Shown: positions 51,223-59,973, counted from the stretch's first letter. The stretch: DNA of 64,000 nucleotides from Streptomyces albogriseolus (GCA_014650475.1 BMVA01000015.1:62001-126000), one strand, 5' to 3'. The notes: generated by a model from the letters alone, not told the origin. Numbers and translations are program-made.

Positions 51223-52182
51223 ATGGAGCATCAGCGGAGGTCGGACGGTCGCCTGTCACGAACCGGTGACACACGAGACAGAGAAGAGATGGCGCGGCTG
51301 CTCGCGCCGCGCCTCGCCCACTTCGCCGGGGTGGCCCGCACCGAGCACGTCACCCGGGCCGCCCAGGAGATGCAGGTGCCGCAGTCCACCCTCTCCCGCG
51401 CCCTGGTCCGTCTCGAAGAGGACCTCGGCGTCGAGCTGTTCGCGCGGCACGGCCGCACCGTCTCCCTCACCCCGGCGGGCCGCGCCTTCTACGCCTCCGT
51501 CGACCGCGCCCTGGACGAGATCGGACGCGCGGCCGAGGAGGTCCGCGCCGACGCCGACCCCGCCACCGGCAAGGTCGCCTTCGGGTTCCTGCACACCATG
51601 GGCGCCGAGACCGTGCCCGGCCTGCTGCACACCTTCCGCGCCGACCACCCCGGCATCCGCTTCAGCCTCGTGCAGAACCACGGCGAGGCCATGCTGGAGG
51701 GGCTGCGCGGGGGCGAGCTGGACCTGTGCCTGACCTCGCCGGTGCCGTCCGCCCCCGACCTGGTGGCCCGCCGCCTCGACGAGCAGAAGCTGCGCCTCGT
51801 CGTCCCCGCCGACCACCGTCTGGCCGCCCGCCGCCGGGTCCGCCTGGCCGAGGCGGCCGACGAGACCTTCGTGACCCTGGAACCCGGTTACGGGCTGCGC
51901 CGCATCACCGACGACCTGTGCGCCCGGGCCGGCTTCGCACCGCGCATCGCCTTCGAGGGCGAGGAGGCCGAGACGCTGCGGGGCCTGGTCGCGGCGGGCC
52001 TGGGCGTCGCCCTGCTGCCCCCGCCCCCCTTCCCACGCCCCGGCGTGGCCGAACTGACGGTGACCGCCCCCAGAGCGGCCCGCGAGATCGGCGTGGCCTG
52101 GCTCGCGGGCCGCCCGGACACCCCGCCGGTGGCGGCGTTCAAGAAGTTCCTGCTGTCCAAGCGGGGGAGCCTGCTGCCGTAG
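51223..52182 (+). CDS. LysR-family transcriptional regulator
   Basis: 319 residues. The winged helix is at about residues 27-85 (HFAGVARTEHVTRAAQEMQ, then PQSTLSRALVRLEEDLGVEL). The effector-binding domain follows with the usual two-lobe pattern (VRLAEAADETFVTLEPGYGL, then GLVAAGLGVALLPPPP). ATG 51223 leaves a 22-residue polar leader; ATG 51289 with GAGAAGAG upstream is an equally good start. It probably regulates the divergent MFS gene. Confidence 0.92.
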   Translation: MEHQRRSDGRLSRTGDTRDREEMARLLAPRLAHFAGVARTEHVTRAAQEMQVPQSTLSRALVRLEEDLGVELFARHGRTVSLTPAGRAFYASVDRALDEIGRAAEEVRADADPATGKVAFGFLHTMGAETVPGLLHTFRADHPGIRFSLVQNHGEAMLEGLRGGELDLCLTSPVPSAPDLVARRLDEQKLRLVVPADHRLAARRRVRLAEAADETFVTLEPGYGLRRITDDLCARAGFAPRIAFEGEEAETLRGLVAAGLGVALLPPPPFPRPGVAELTVTAPRAAREIGVAWLAGRPDTPPVAAFKKFLLSKRGSLLP

Positions 52183-52191
52183 CGGGCCGCC

Positions 52192-52950
52192 TCAGTGCCG
52201 TAACGACGTCCCGAACCCCGCCGCCAGCGGCATCCGCAGCCCCAGCGGCGGGGGAGCGGCCAGGGCGTCCTGCACCGGGCGGGAGAACGCCCGGCCGAAC
52301 AGCACGCCCATCACGAAGTCCTCGGACAGCGCCAGCACTTCCTCCCGGTACTGGCTCAACCCATGGCCGTCCGCGTGGACTTCGAAGCGGCACACCTCGC
52401 GGTTCGCCTTCTTCGCCCGGGCCGCCAGACGGAAGGACAGCTCGGGGTCGGTGCGCGCGTCGTTCGTGCCGTGCACGATCAGCACATGGCGGCCGGCGAG
52501 CTGCTTCACCGGCTCGGCCGGGGCCGTCCCGTCCTCCTCCGGCAGCCACGGGGCCAGCGCCACCACGGAGGTGACGGCCTCGTGGCCCGCCGCGCGCAGC
52601 GCCGCCCTGCCGCCCATGCCGAGGCCCACCAGACAGACGGGCACGTCACCGTAGCGCCGTACGGCCTCGCCGGCGGCCCAGGCGGCGTCGTGCGCGAGAT
52701 GCGCCTCGTCGCCGTTCCAGCCGCGGTAGCGGTAGTGGACGACATGCGTGGCCAGATGCTGGTCGCGTCCCGCGCGGGCCAGCCGGCGTCCCAGGCCGCG
52801 GACGGACACCGCCGCCAGCGGCGACGGTCTGCGCGCGGAGGACTCCTCGCCGTTCGGGAGCAGCAGCGCCACCCCGTTCACCGTGGCCGGCTCCGAGCCG
52901 AGCGCCCTCCCCAGCCGGGCCGTGCGTACCGGCGTCGCTTGCTGTGCCAT
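52192..52950 (-). CDS. Alpha/beta-hydrolase-fold protein lacking the nucleophile Ser
   Basis: 252 residues, dienelactone-hydrolase-like core. The nucleophile elbow that reads GxSxGG in active enzymes is GLGMGG (residues 109-114), with Gly111 where Ser is expected. The acid and base positions are kept ([14 protein letters not shown] and [12 protein letters not shown]). It may be a non-catalytic binding protein or use another residue. ATG 52950. It is convergent with LysR (9-bp gap) and divergent from the adenosine deaminase gene. Function unknown. Confidence 0.78.
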   Translation of the reverse strand: MAQQATPVRTARLGRALGSEPATVNGVALLLPNGEESSARRPSPLAAVSVRGLGRRLARAGRDQHLATHVVHYRYRGWNGDEAHLAHDAAWAAGEAVRRYGDVPVCLVGLGMGGRAALRAAGHEAVTSVVALAPWLPEEDGTAPAEPVKQLAGRHVLIVHGTNDARTDPELSFRLAARAKKANREVCRFEVHADGHGLSQYREEVLALSEDFVMGVLFGRAFSRPVQDALAAPPPLGLRMPLAAGFGTSLRH

Positions 52951-53035
52951 GGCAGAACATTCTCAGAAGACACGGTGTACGCGACCCGTCCGTGCGGTCA
53001 CCTTTCCGTATCGGCGCCGTCGGGCACCCGGTGAT

Positions 53036-53047
53036 CTACGCGCGTAG
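53036..53047. promoter_or_regulatory. Nucleoside-regulon operator, copy 4
   Basis: CTACGCGCGTAG, perfect palindrome, 16 bp before the adenosine deaminase start and overlapping the first bases of the likely AGGAG ribosome binding site. Confidence 0.75.
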
Positions 53048-53063
53048 GAGTTATGGTGCGGAA

Positions 53064-54221
53064 ATGACGAGCCAGACCATCGCGAACGCCCCCACCTCGG
53101 ACCAGATCCGCCGGGCGCCCAAGGTTCTGCTGCACGACCACCTCGACGGCGGACTGCGCCCCGGCACGGTCGTCGACCTGGCCCGCGAGACGGGCTACAC
53201 CGACCTGCCCCACACCGACCCCGACAAGCTCGCCCTCTGGTTCCACCAGGCAGCCGACTCCGGTTCCCTGGAGCGGTACCTGGAGACCTTCTCGCACACC
53301 GTCGGCGTGATGCAGACCCGCGACGCGCTCGTCCGGGTCGCCGCCGAGTGCGCCGAGGACCTCGCCGAGGACGGGGTCGTCTACGCCGAGGTGCGCTACG
53401 CCCCCGAGCAGCACCTCGAGGGCGGGCTGACGCTCGAAGAGGTCGTCGAGGCGGTCAACGAGGGGTTCCGCCAGGGCGAGCGGCGGGCCAGGGAGAACGG
53501 CCACCGCATCCGCGTCGGCGCCCTGCTCACCGCGATGCGGCACGCCGCCCGCGCCCTGGAGATCGCCGAACTCGCCAACGGCTACCGCGACCTGGGCGTC
53601 GTCGGCTTCGACATCGCGGGCGCCGAGGCCGGCCACCCGCCCACCCGCCACCTCGACGCCTTCGAGTATCTGAAGCGGGAGAACAACCACTTCACCATCC
53701 ACGCCGGCGAGGCGTTCGGGCTGCCGTCCATCTGGCAGGCGCTCCAGTGGTGCGGCGCGGACCGGCTCGGGCACGGGGTGCGGATCATCGACGACATCCA
53801 GGTCCGCGACGACGGCACGGTGGAGCTCGGCCGGCTCGCCGCCTACGTCCGGGACAAGCGCGTCCCGCTGGAGCTGTGCCCGAGCTCCAACCTCCAGACC
53901 GGCGCCGCCGCCTCCTACGCCGAGCACCCGATCGGGCTGCTGCGCCGACTGCACTTCCGCGCCACGGTGAACACCGACAACCGGCTGATGTCCCACACCA
54001 GCATGAGCCGCGAGTTCGAGCATCTGGTCGAGGCTTTCGGATACACGCTCGACGACATGCAGTGGTTCACCGTCAATGCGATGAAGTCCGCATTCATTCC
54101 TTTCGATGAACGGCTGGCGATGATCAATGACGTGATCAAGCCCGGATATGCGGAACTGAAATCCGAATGGCTGTTCCGTCAGACCGCCTCCACCAGCGGT
54201 TCTTCCCAAGAGGAAGGCTGA
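53064..54221 (+). CDS. add: Adenosine deaminase
   Basis: 385-residue zinc enzyme converting adenosine or deoxyadenosine to the inosine forms. Metal and catalytic motifs are [35 protein letters not shown] and [15 protein letters not shown] 53064 follows AGGAG at 13 bases, a little far. The 12-bp operator shared with the nucleoside importer lies just upstream, so it is probably induced with nucleoside uptake. The last 50 codons use many A/T-ending codons (AAT, GCA, ATT, GAA), unlike the rest. Confidence 0.95.
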   Translation: MTSQTIANAPTSDQIRRAPKVLLHDHLDGGLRPGTVVDLARETGYTDLPHTDPDKLALWFHQAADSGSLERYLETFSHTVGVMQTRDALVRVAAECAEDLAEDGVVYAEVRYAPEQHLEGGLTLEEVVEAVNEGFRQGERRARENGHRIRVGALLTAMRHAARALEIAELANGYRDLGVVGFDIAGAEAGHPPTRHLDAFEYLKRENNHFTIHAGEAFGLPSIWQALQWCGADRLGHGVRIIDDIQVRDDGTVELGRLAAYVRDKRVPLELCPSSNLQTGAAASYAEHPIGLLRRLHFRATVNTDNRLMSHTSMSREFEHLVEAFGYTLDDMQWFTVNAMKSAFIPFDERLAMINDVIKPGYAELKSEWLFRQTASTSGSSQEEG

Positions 54222-54265
54222 GGGGGGCGTCACGCGGAAAGGTGAACGCACCACGCTTTCACCAT

Positions 54266-54296
54266 CCGTCCGCATTTCGATGTTTGCGGCGGACGG
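54266..54296 (+). terminator. Weak hairpin after adenosine deaminase gene
   Basis: 8-bp stem CCGTCCGC/GCGGACGG with a 15-base loop. Could be a terminator or part of the 5' region of the next gene. Confidence 0.3.
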
Positions 54297-54359
54297 GGAG
54301 GCCTGATTACGGTCGCAGCACCGCTCACATCCCCGTATCCCATTTCGAGGACGCCTTTC

Positions 54360-54710
54360 ATGAAGCAGTCTGCTGTCAAGACCCTCGGTGTCGCCGCTCT
54401 CGGTGCCGCCTTCGCCGCCGCCGGTGCGGGCGCCGCCCAGGCGGCCCCGGCCCTGCCGGACGCCCCGGGGCTGGACACCGTCACCCAGGCCGTGCCGGCG
54501 GACCAGGTGTCCGGCGCGCTGCCGGGCACGGCCGAGGCGCTGTCGACGGGCCAGGACGTGGCCGGCAAGGGACTCGGCACCGCCAAGCCGGTCGCCGGCG
54601 AACTCGGCTCCCAGGCGCCGGGCGCCGGTCTGCTGGGCGGGCTGCCGGTGAACCAGCTCCCGACCCAGGGTCTCAACGTCAACGGCATCCCGCTGGGCGG
54701 CGGCCGCTGA
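54360..54710 (+). CDS. Small secreted protein, Ala/Gly/Pro-rich
   Basis: 116 residues with a clear Sec signal peptide (MKQSAVKTLGVAALGAAFAA, cleavage probably after AQA near residue 30). The mature part is small, unstructured and Ala/Gly/Pro-rich, with no Cys. GAGGA 8-9 bases before ATG 54360 supports the start. Streptomyces genomes carry several such small exported proteins whose function I do not know. It is followed by a terminator and is similar in style to the secreted protein at 60738. Confidence 0.8.
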   Translation: MKQSAVKTLGVAALGAAFAAAGAGAAQAAPALPDAPGLDTVTQAVPADQVSGALPGTAEALSTGQDVAGKGLGTAKPVAGELGSQAPGAGLLGGLPVNQLPTQGLNVNGIPLGGGR

Positions 54711-54728
54711 CCCTCCGGCCGGAGACGG

Positions 54729-54769
54729 GCCGATGGGGCGCACCCGGAAACGGGTCGCGCCCCATCGGC
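54729..54769 (+). terminator. Terminator of small secreted protein gene
   Basis: 18-bp stem with one bulged base and a GAAA tetraloop, 18 bp after the stop codon. Confidence 0.85.
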
Positions 54770-54881
54770 GTACTCGGAGATCCACGGCCCCGCGCGAGGC
54801 CTCAGGGAGATGATGCCGCGCAGGGACCGGGAGGCCGGCACCGCACGGCGCCTCGGGGGTGAGGGCGCCGCGCGGGCCGTC

Positions 54882-55082
54882 CTACCAGGCCGCGCGGGCC
54901 TTGTCCTCCGAGGGCAGCAGGATCCACAGCGCCAGGTAGAGCAGGAACTGCGGGCCCGGGAGCAGGCACGAGACCAGGAACACGACACGCATCGTCTTCG
55001 CGGAGGTGCCGAACCGCCGGGCCAGCCCGGCGCAGACACCGCCGATCATGCGGTCGTCGGTGGGGCGGACGAGGCTGCTCAT
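54882..55082 (-). CDS. PspC-domain small membrane protein
   Basis: 66-residue PspC-type protein. MSSLVRPTDDRMIGGVCAGL is followed by one strongly hydrophobic helix (VVFLVSCLLPGPQFLLYLAL) and a short charged tail. PspC proteins take part in membrane-stress responses; in actinomycetes stand-alone small PspC proteins are common and of uncertain role. AAGGAG lies 5 bases before ATG 55082. Monocistronic or co-transcribed with the VanZ gene upstream (58-bp gap). Confidence 0.9.
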   Translation of the reverse strand: MSSLVRPTDDRMIGGVCAGLARRFGTSAKTMRVVFLVSCLLPGPQFLLYLALWILLPSEDKARAAW

Positions 55083-55140
55083 CGCGACTCCTTCGTGAAC
55101 GGTGCGAGGCATCCCGTCCGGCTGCCTCCGTACCTCCACG

Positions 55141-55725
55141 TTACGGAGACGAAGGGGGCAAAGCATCGCTCCATGGGGCGATCCCGACCCTGGGAATCGT
55201 CGGGGTCCGCCCCGGAGGGGCCTCCTCCCTCAGAACGGCCCCGTCCACCGCCCGCAGGAGCGTCCGGCGGCGCAGCCAGGCGCGTCCCGCGGGCACCACG
55301 GCGGCATGGACGAGCGCGGCGCCCGCCGTGTTCAGCAGCAGCGAGTCGACGTCCACGACCTGGCCCGGCACCGCGGTCTGCAGCAGCTCCACGGCCAGCG
55401 ACACCAGGGCGGTCGCGGCCATGGTGCGGATCAGCGAGCCCAGCCGGGACACGGCCGGCCGGCCCCCCGCCATCGGCAGCAGCACGCCCAGCGGCGCGAG
55501 CAGCGCCATCGACTCCCCGGTCCGGCGCAGCCCCGTCGCCCAGCCCAGCGCGAAGTCGGCGCGGATCCCGTCCAGCGGCCGCAGATTCGCGGGCATCACC
55601 CACGGGACGTCCAGGGGGCGCAGCGTGTACCAGGCGACGAACGCGAGATGCGCGGCCAGGAGTAAACCCCCGGTCACACGGATACGGGACGCGGCGGTGC
55701 CGCCGATGAAGCCTTGACGCTGCAC
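55141..55725 (-). CDS. VanZ-family membrane protein
   Basis: 194 residues with four to five hydrophobic helices in VanZ-like order (LLLAAHLAFVAWYTLRPLDV, then LAPLGVLLPM, ALVSLAVELLQTAVPGQVVDVDSLLLNTAGA). VanZ relatives affect teicoplanin susceptibility or phosphatidyl-group handling, but most are uncharacterised. GTG 55725 is favoured by homology; a TTG at 55734 is also in frame. The C-terminal 40 residues are polar and Pro-rich. Confidence 0.88.
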   Translation of the reverse strand: MQRQGFIGGTAASRIRVTGGLLLAAHLAFVAWYTLRPLDVPWVMPANLRPLDGIRADFALGWATGLRRTGESMALLAPLGVLLPMAGGRPAVSRLGSLIRTMAATALVSLAVELLQTAVPGQVVDVDSLLLNTAGAALVHAAVVPAGRAWLRRRTLLRAVDGAVLREEAPPGRTPTIPRVGIAPWSDALPPSSP

Positions 55726-55829
55726 GACCCCCAAGACGCGGCGTGCGCCTCGGCCGGTTCCGGGATGTCACCCGTTCAACCGCTGAGGCATGCACCACAC
55801 CCCGGCGCCGCTCCCGCGCGCCCGCCGGG

Positions 55830-56465
55830 TCAGCTTCCGGTGGCCTCGGTGGAGGGCGGCTTCCCGGCCGCCGGGCGGGCCCGTACGTCGTCCGTGCACC
55901 GGTAGCGTCGCGGCGTCGCGTCGTCCGGGCCGCCCAGGATCACCGAGCCGTCGCCCTCGGCGGCCGCCGAGTCGGAGAAGGTGCACACGATCTGCGCGAG
56001 CGCCGTGGCCGACAGCTCGACGGGCGGCGTGCTCAGCCGCAGCGTGTCCTCCGGATCACCGGCCCGCGGCCCGGTCACGGTCGTCCCGGGCCGTACCCGC
56101 GTGGTGTAGCCGGCCTCCCGCTCGGACGTCGTCGGCTCCCGCGTCAGCTCGTCCATCAGGCCCTGCGCGACCAGCACCCGGCGCGCGTCCGTGGCCCCGT
56201 CCGCCACCCGCACCGCCCGGTCCACGGCCACCAGCGACGACCCGCACAGCAGGAACACCTGCACCGGCAGACCGCGCTCACCCTGCCCGGCCCCCTCCGG
56301 CTCGCCCAGCGAGCAGCGCACCCGGGAGGGCGCCGGACCGTAGTCGGTCGGCACCTCGGTCGCCCGGATCCCGCACCCGGACAGCAGCGCGCCCAGCGCC
56401 GCGACCCCCACGAGGGCCGGCAGGGCCGCCCGGCGTCGTCCGTGTCGTCCGTGCCGCCCGTTCAT
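55830..56465 (-). CDS. Lipoprotein of the afsQ operon (GerMN-like)
   Basis: 211 residues. A basic start and hydrophobic signal end in lipobox LLSGC. The mature part has a GerMN-like pattern (VFLLCGSSLVAVDRAVRV, then LVAQGLMDELTREPT, then VRPGTTV and LSATALAQIVCTF). Its ATG overlaps the afsQ2 stop (TGATG), making it the third gene of the two-component operon. The S. coelicolor afsQ operon also has a lipoprotein gene in this place. A role in signal input to AfsQ2 is plausible but inferred. Confidence 0.88.
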   Translation of the reverse strand: MNGRHGRHGRRRAALPALVGVAALGALLSGCGIRATEVPTDYGPAPSRVRCSLGEPEGAGQGERGLPVQVFLLCGSSLVAVDRAVRVADGATDARRVLVAQGLMDELTREPTTSEREAGYTTRVRPGTTVTGPRAGDPEDTLRLSTPPVELSATALAQIVCTFSDSAAAEGDGSVILGGPDDATPRRYRCTDDVRARPAAGKPPSTEATGS

Positions 56466-58129
56466 CAGGTGTCCCCCCCGGCGCCCTTGGTCCCGGCGTC
56501 GCCGGCTTTCTCCCCGGACTCCGCGGCGGACACGTCGCGCGGCAGCCGCAGGGTGAACACCGCCCCTCCCTCGGGCGAGTTGGCCGCGGTGATCTCGCCG
56601 CCGTGGATGTGTGCGTTCTCCAGCGCGATGGACAGGCCCAGACCGCTGCCCTCCGAGCGCGGCCGGGAGGCGCTGGCCTTGTAGAAGCGGTCGAAGACGT
56701 GCGGCAGGACCTCCTCCGGGATGCCCGGACCGTGGTCCCGCACCTGGATCACGACCGTGCCGTCCGACGGGTCCGCCGCCTCGGTTTCGTCCGCGACCTC
56801 CGCGCCTTCCGCGGCTCCCACGGCCCCCACGCCCTCCGTCCCCTCTCCGGGTTCCTCCCGCACCGACACCCGCACCGGCGAACCGCCGTGCTTGAGGGCG
56901 TTGCCGATGAGGTTGGCGAGGATGACGTCCAGCCGGCGCGGGTCGATCCGGGCGTGGATGCCGCGCGCGGCGTCCAGCTCCACCGCGTCCAGCCAGGCCC
57001 GCGCGTCGATGCAGGCGGTGATCTGGTCGGCGACGTCCACGTCGTCGAGGACCAGCCGGGCGGTGCCCGCGTCGAAGCGGGTGACCTCCATCAGGTTCTC
57101 CACCAGGTCGTTCAGCCGCCGGGTCTCGCTCACCACCAGCCGCACCGCGGGCTGGATCATCGGGTCGATGCCGCCGCCCTCGAACTCCAGCTCCTCCTCC
57201 AGGACCTCGGTCACGGCGGTGATCGCGGTCAGCGGGGTGCGCAGCTCGTGGCTCATGTCGGCGACGAACCTGCGGGACGCCTCGTCCCGCGCCGCCATGT
57301 CCGCCACACGCTTCTCCAGCGCCTCGGCCGCCTTGTTGAACGTCCGTGACAGGTCGGCCAGTTCGTCGGTGCCCGACACCCTCAGCCGGGTGTCCAGCTT
57401 CCCCTCCCCGAGCCGCCGCGCGGCGGTCCCCAGCCGCTGCACCGGCTTCAGCACGGTCGTCGCGGCGGCGTGCGCGAGGAGGGCGGAACCTATCAGCGCC
57501 AGCCCGGTGGCGATCCCCAGCGACCAGGCCAGCGAGCCCAGGTCCTTCGCCTCCGGCTCCAGCGACTTCAGCATGTAGCCGGTGGCCCCGCCGCCGATCA
57601 GCTTGGTCCCCGCCACCAGGTACGGGGTGTCGTCCTCGACGATCCGCTGCCAGTACAGATGGTGCGGGTACTTGTTGCCGGCCGTGATCTTCTGCCGCTC
57701 GGCCACCGCCTCGCGCAGCGACTCCGGCACGTCCCCCAGCGAGAAGCCGTTCAGCCCGCCCGAACTGCCGTACACGGTCTGGCCCTCGGGGTTCTCGGCG
57801 ACGAGCAGCACGGTGAAGCGCTGGCTGCTGTTGGCCATCTGCCCGGCCGTGCGCTGCAGTTCGTCCTGCGTGGGGTGCTCGGGCAGCGCGCCCGCGTGGT
57901 TCTGCATCTCCTTCTCGAAGTCGCGCAGCACCGCGTCCTGCGTGCGCGTCAGCACCGACTCGCGGTTCAGCCAGTACGCGATCCCCGACGCGGACACGGC
58001 GGCCGTCAGCGCGACCAGGCCGAACACGACGACCAGCCGCAGGCGCAGGCTCGTAAGGCGCAGCCGCGACCAGACTCCCTTGCGCGCCGCGGACCAGCCG
58101 CGGCCTCCCCCTTGGTGCTCCTGTGTCAC
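56465..58129 (-). CDS. afsQ2: Sensor histidine kinase AfsQ2
   Basis: 554-residue membrane kinase. A first transmembrane helix (about 31-53) and a second (about 200-222) bracket a 145-residue extracytoplasmic sensor. HAMP, the dimerisation helix with phospho-acceptor His294 (FVADMSHELRTPLT) and the ATPase domain (LIGNALKHGG, DHGPGIPEEV, GSGLGLSIALENAH) follow. An acidic Gly/Ala/Glu insertion of about 35 residues interrupts the ATPase domain. GTG 58129 overlaps the afsQ1 stop (GTGA). In S. coelicolor AfsQ1/Q2 responds to nitrogen/glutamate status and controls antibiotic genes. Confidence 0.95.
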   Translation of the reverse strand: MTQEHQGGGRGWSAARKGVWSRLRLTSLRLRLVVVFGLVALTAAVSASGIAYWLNRESVLTRTQDAVLRDFEKEMQNHAGALPEHPTQDELQRTAGQMANSSQRFTVLLVAENPEGQTVYGSSGGLNGFSLGDVPESLREAVAERQKITAGNKYPHHLYWQRIVEDDTPYLVAGTKLIGGGATGYMLKSLEPEAKDLGSLAWSLGIATGLALIGSALLAHAAATTVLKPVQRLGTAARRLGEGKLDTRLRVSGTDELADLSRTFNKAAEALEKRVADMAARDEASRRFVADMSHELRTPLTAITAVTEVLEEELEFEGGGIDPMIQPAVRLVVSETRRLNDLVENLMEVTRFDAGTARLVLDDVDVADQITACIDARAWLDAVELDAARGIHARIDPRRLDVILANLIGNALKHGGSPVRVSVREEPGEGTEGVGAVGAAEGAEVADETEAADPSDGTVVIQVRDHGPGIPEEVLPHVFDRFYKASASRPRSEGSGLGLSIALENAHIHGGEITAANSPEGGAVFTLRLPRDVSAAESGEKAGDAGTKGAGGDT

Positions 58130-58803
58130 TGAGGCGGATCCAGCCGGTAGCCGACACCGCGGACGGTACGGATCAGCGTCGGGGACGACGGCACGTCCTC
58201 GACCTTGGCGCGCAGCCGCTGGACGCACGCGTCCACCAGCCGCGAGTCGCCCAGGTAGTCGTGCTCCCACACCAGCCGCAGCAACTGCTGGCGGGACAGC
58301 GCCTGTCCGGGCCGCCGGCTCAGCTCCAGCAGCAGCCGCAGCTCCGTCGGCGTGAGCTGGAGGTCCTCGCCGTTCTTCGTCACCGTCATCGCCGCGCGGT
58401 CGATGACCAGGCCGCCGAAGGTCGCCGAGTCGCTGGACTCGCGTTCCCCGCGCCGCAGCACCGCCCGGATCCGGGCGTCCAGCACCCGGCCCTGCACGGG
58501 CTTGACCACGTAGTCGTCGGCGCCGGACTCCAGGCCGACCACGACGTCGATGTCGTCGCTGCGCGCGGTGAGCAGGATGATCGGCAGCTGGTCCGTGCGC
58601 CGGATGCGACGGCACACCTCGAAGCCGTCGATGCCGGGCAGCATCACGTCCAGCACGATCAGGTCCGGCCGCTGCTCGCGCAGCAGCTTCAGACCGTCCT
58701 CACCGCTGGCAGCGGTCGCCACGCGGTGACCCTGGCGCGTCAGTGAGAGCTCCAGGGCCGTGCGGATGGCGTCGTCGTCCTCGATCAGCAACAGGGAAGG
58801 CAC
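58126..58803 (-). CDS. afsQ1: Response regulator AfsQ1
   Basis: 225-residue OmpR/PhoB-family regulator, matching my memory of AfsQ1 (PSLLLIEDDDAIRTALELS at the start). Phospho-acceptor Asp52 is in LIVLDVMLPG. The winged-helix DNA-binding domain spans about 130-222 (TPTELRLLLELSRRPGQALS, then RLVDACVQRLRAKVED). GTG 58803 gives the published length. An in-frame ATG at 58821 has GGGAG at ideal spacing and would add six residues, so it may be the true start. First gene of afsQ1-afsQ2-lipoprotein, divergent from sigQ. Confidence 0.97.
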   Translation of the reverse strand: MPSLLLIEDDDAIRTALELSLTRQGHRVATAASGEDGLKLLREQRPDLIVLDVMLPGIDGFEVCRRIRRTDQLPIILLTARSDDIDVVVGLESGADDYVVKPVQGRVLDARIRAVLRRGERESSDSATFGGLVIDRAAMTVTKNGEDLQLTPTELRLLLELSRRPGQALSRQQLLRLVWEHDYLGDSRLVDACVQRLRAKVEDVPSSPTLIRTVRGVGYRLDPPQ

Positions 58804-58932
58804 GCGCTCATTCTGGCCCATGGACGGCTCCCTGTACGACCCGTGCGCGGCGGGTGCCCCTTGGGCCCGGATACGTGCCGCTTCGCGCCCCCCGGGCCGT
58901 GAAGGAAGTGTGCCGTCACGTGACCGGCCCCT

Positions 58933-58948
58933 GTGACACGTCTGTGAC
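58933..58948. promoter_or_regulatory. AfsQ1 box between afsQ1 and sigQ
   Basis: GTGAC-ACGTCT-GTGAC is a perfect GTnAC-n6-GTnAC direct repeat, the motif reported for AfsQ1 in this same intergenic region in S. coelicolor. A GTCACGTGAC palindrome lies 8 bp to the left (58915-58924). Confidence 0.85.
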
Positions 58949-59044
58949 AGTCGGCGGACACGGCCATGAAAGTGGCGCGGCAAGCTTTTCGGCACAGCAC
59001 AACCGCAGGCGAGAACACCGGAAGTCCACGACGGGGGGCGCGAG

Positions 59045-59782
59045 ATGAACACGCTGCACGGCACCAGCACCAGCGCAGTGGTCACGCGTCTGCACGATGT
59101 GCACCGGGGTTCCGAGAAGTCCGGCGCCGCGGGCATGCGGGGGTGCGCTCGCGGCGCCGGGCGTCAGCACACCGCGATCATGACGGTGGTTGACACGTCC
59201 ACGGGGGACACCGACGGGGGAAACGCGTACAGGGAGGAACCGGGGGAGCGCCGCTCGGTGAGCGAGGCGGAGTTCACCGCCTACGTCCAGGAGCGCCGCG
59301 CCTCCCTGTACGCCACCGCCTACCACCTGACCGGCGACCGCTTCGAGGCCGAGGACCTGCTGCAGAGCGCGCTGTTCTCGACCTACCGGGCGTGGGACCG
59401 GATCAGCGACAAGGCGGCGGTCGGCGGATACCTCCGCCGCACCATGACCAACCTGCACATCAGCGCGTGGCGCCGCCGCAAGCTGAACGAGTACCCGACC
59501 GAGGAGCTGCCGGAGACGGCCGGCGACACGGACGCGATGCGCGGCACCGAGCTGCGCGCGGTCCTGTGGCAGGCGCTGGCCCGGCTGCCCGAACTCCAGC
59601 GCACCATGCTGGTCCTGCGCTACTACGAGGGCCGCACGGACCCGGAGATCGCGGACATTCTCGACATCAGTGTCGGCACGGTGAAGTCCAGCATCTGGCG
59701 GTCGCTCCGCCGGCTGCGCGAGGACGAGGTCCTCAGCTTCGGCCGTGACGAGGAGAACGCCTTCGGGGAGCTCGTCGCCTGA
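59045..59782 (+). CDS. sigQ: ECF sigma factor SigQ
   Basis: 245-residue sigma factor of the SigE-like actinobacterial group. A 70-residue polar leader precedes sigma-2 (LYATAYHLTGDRFEAEDLLQ, then YLRRTMTNLHISAWRRRKL) and sigma-4 (LARLPELQRTMLVLRYYEG, then DILDISVGTVKSSIWRSLR). ATG 59045 follows GGGGGGCGCGAG; ATGs inside the leader leave room for a shorter protein. In S. coelicolor sigQ is activated by AfsQ1 and dampens antibiotic production. Divergent from afsQ1 across the box at 58933. Its 3' region is extremely G-rich. Confidence 0.95.
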   Translation: MNTLHGTSTSAVVTRLHDVHRGSEKSGAAGMRGCARGAGRQHTAIMTVVDTSTGDTDGGNAYREEPGERRSVSEAEFTAYVQERRASLYATAYHLTGDRFEAEDLLQSALFSTYRAWDRISDKAAVGGYLRRTMTNLHISAWRRRKLNEYPTEELPETAGDTDAMRGTELRAVLWQALARLPELQRTMLVLRYYEGRTDPEIADILDISVGTVKSSIWRSLRRLREDEVLSFGRDEENAFGELVA

Positions 59783-59788
59783 GGGTCC

Positions 59789-59910
59789 GGGGGACACGGG
59801 GGAACCGCCAGGACGTCGGGGGACGTCCGCGCGGTGAACGGGGATCGGGGGATCCGGGGGAACACAGGGGGAGCACGGGGGGACAAGGAGGGGGGGCACC
59901 ACGGGGGGGG
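59789..59910 (+). other. G-run tract in sigQ 3' region
   Basis: Ten runs of four to eight G on the plus strand within 122 bp, spaced by 3-18 bases. A transcript through it could fold into G-quadruplexes. No protein-coding signal. Confidence 0.7.
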
Positions 59911-59919
59911 TGCGGAAAC

Positions 59920-59966
59920 AGCGGGACTGCGCGGGGCCGGGGGCCCGTCACGCGGTCCCGCTTTTT
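59920..59966 (+). terminator. Intrinsic terminator of sigQ
   Basis: Stem AGCGGGAC/GTCCCGCT with inner CGCG pairs, then TTTTT. One of the few terminators with a T-run in this window. Confidence 0.85.
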
Positions 59967-59973
59967 CGTGCCG

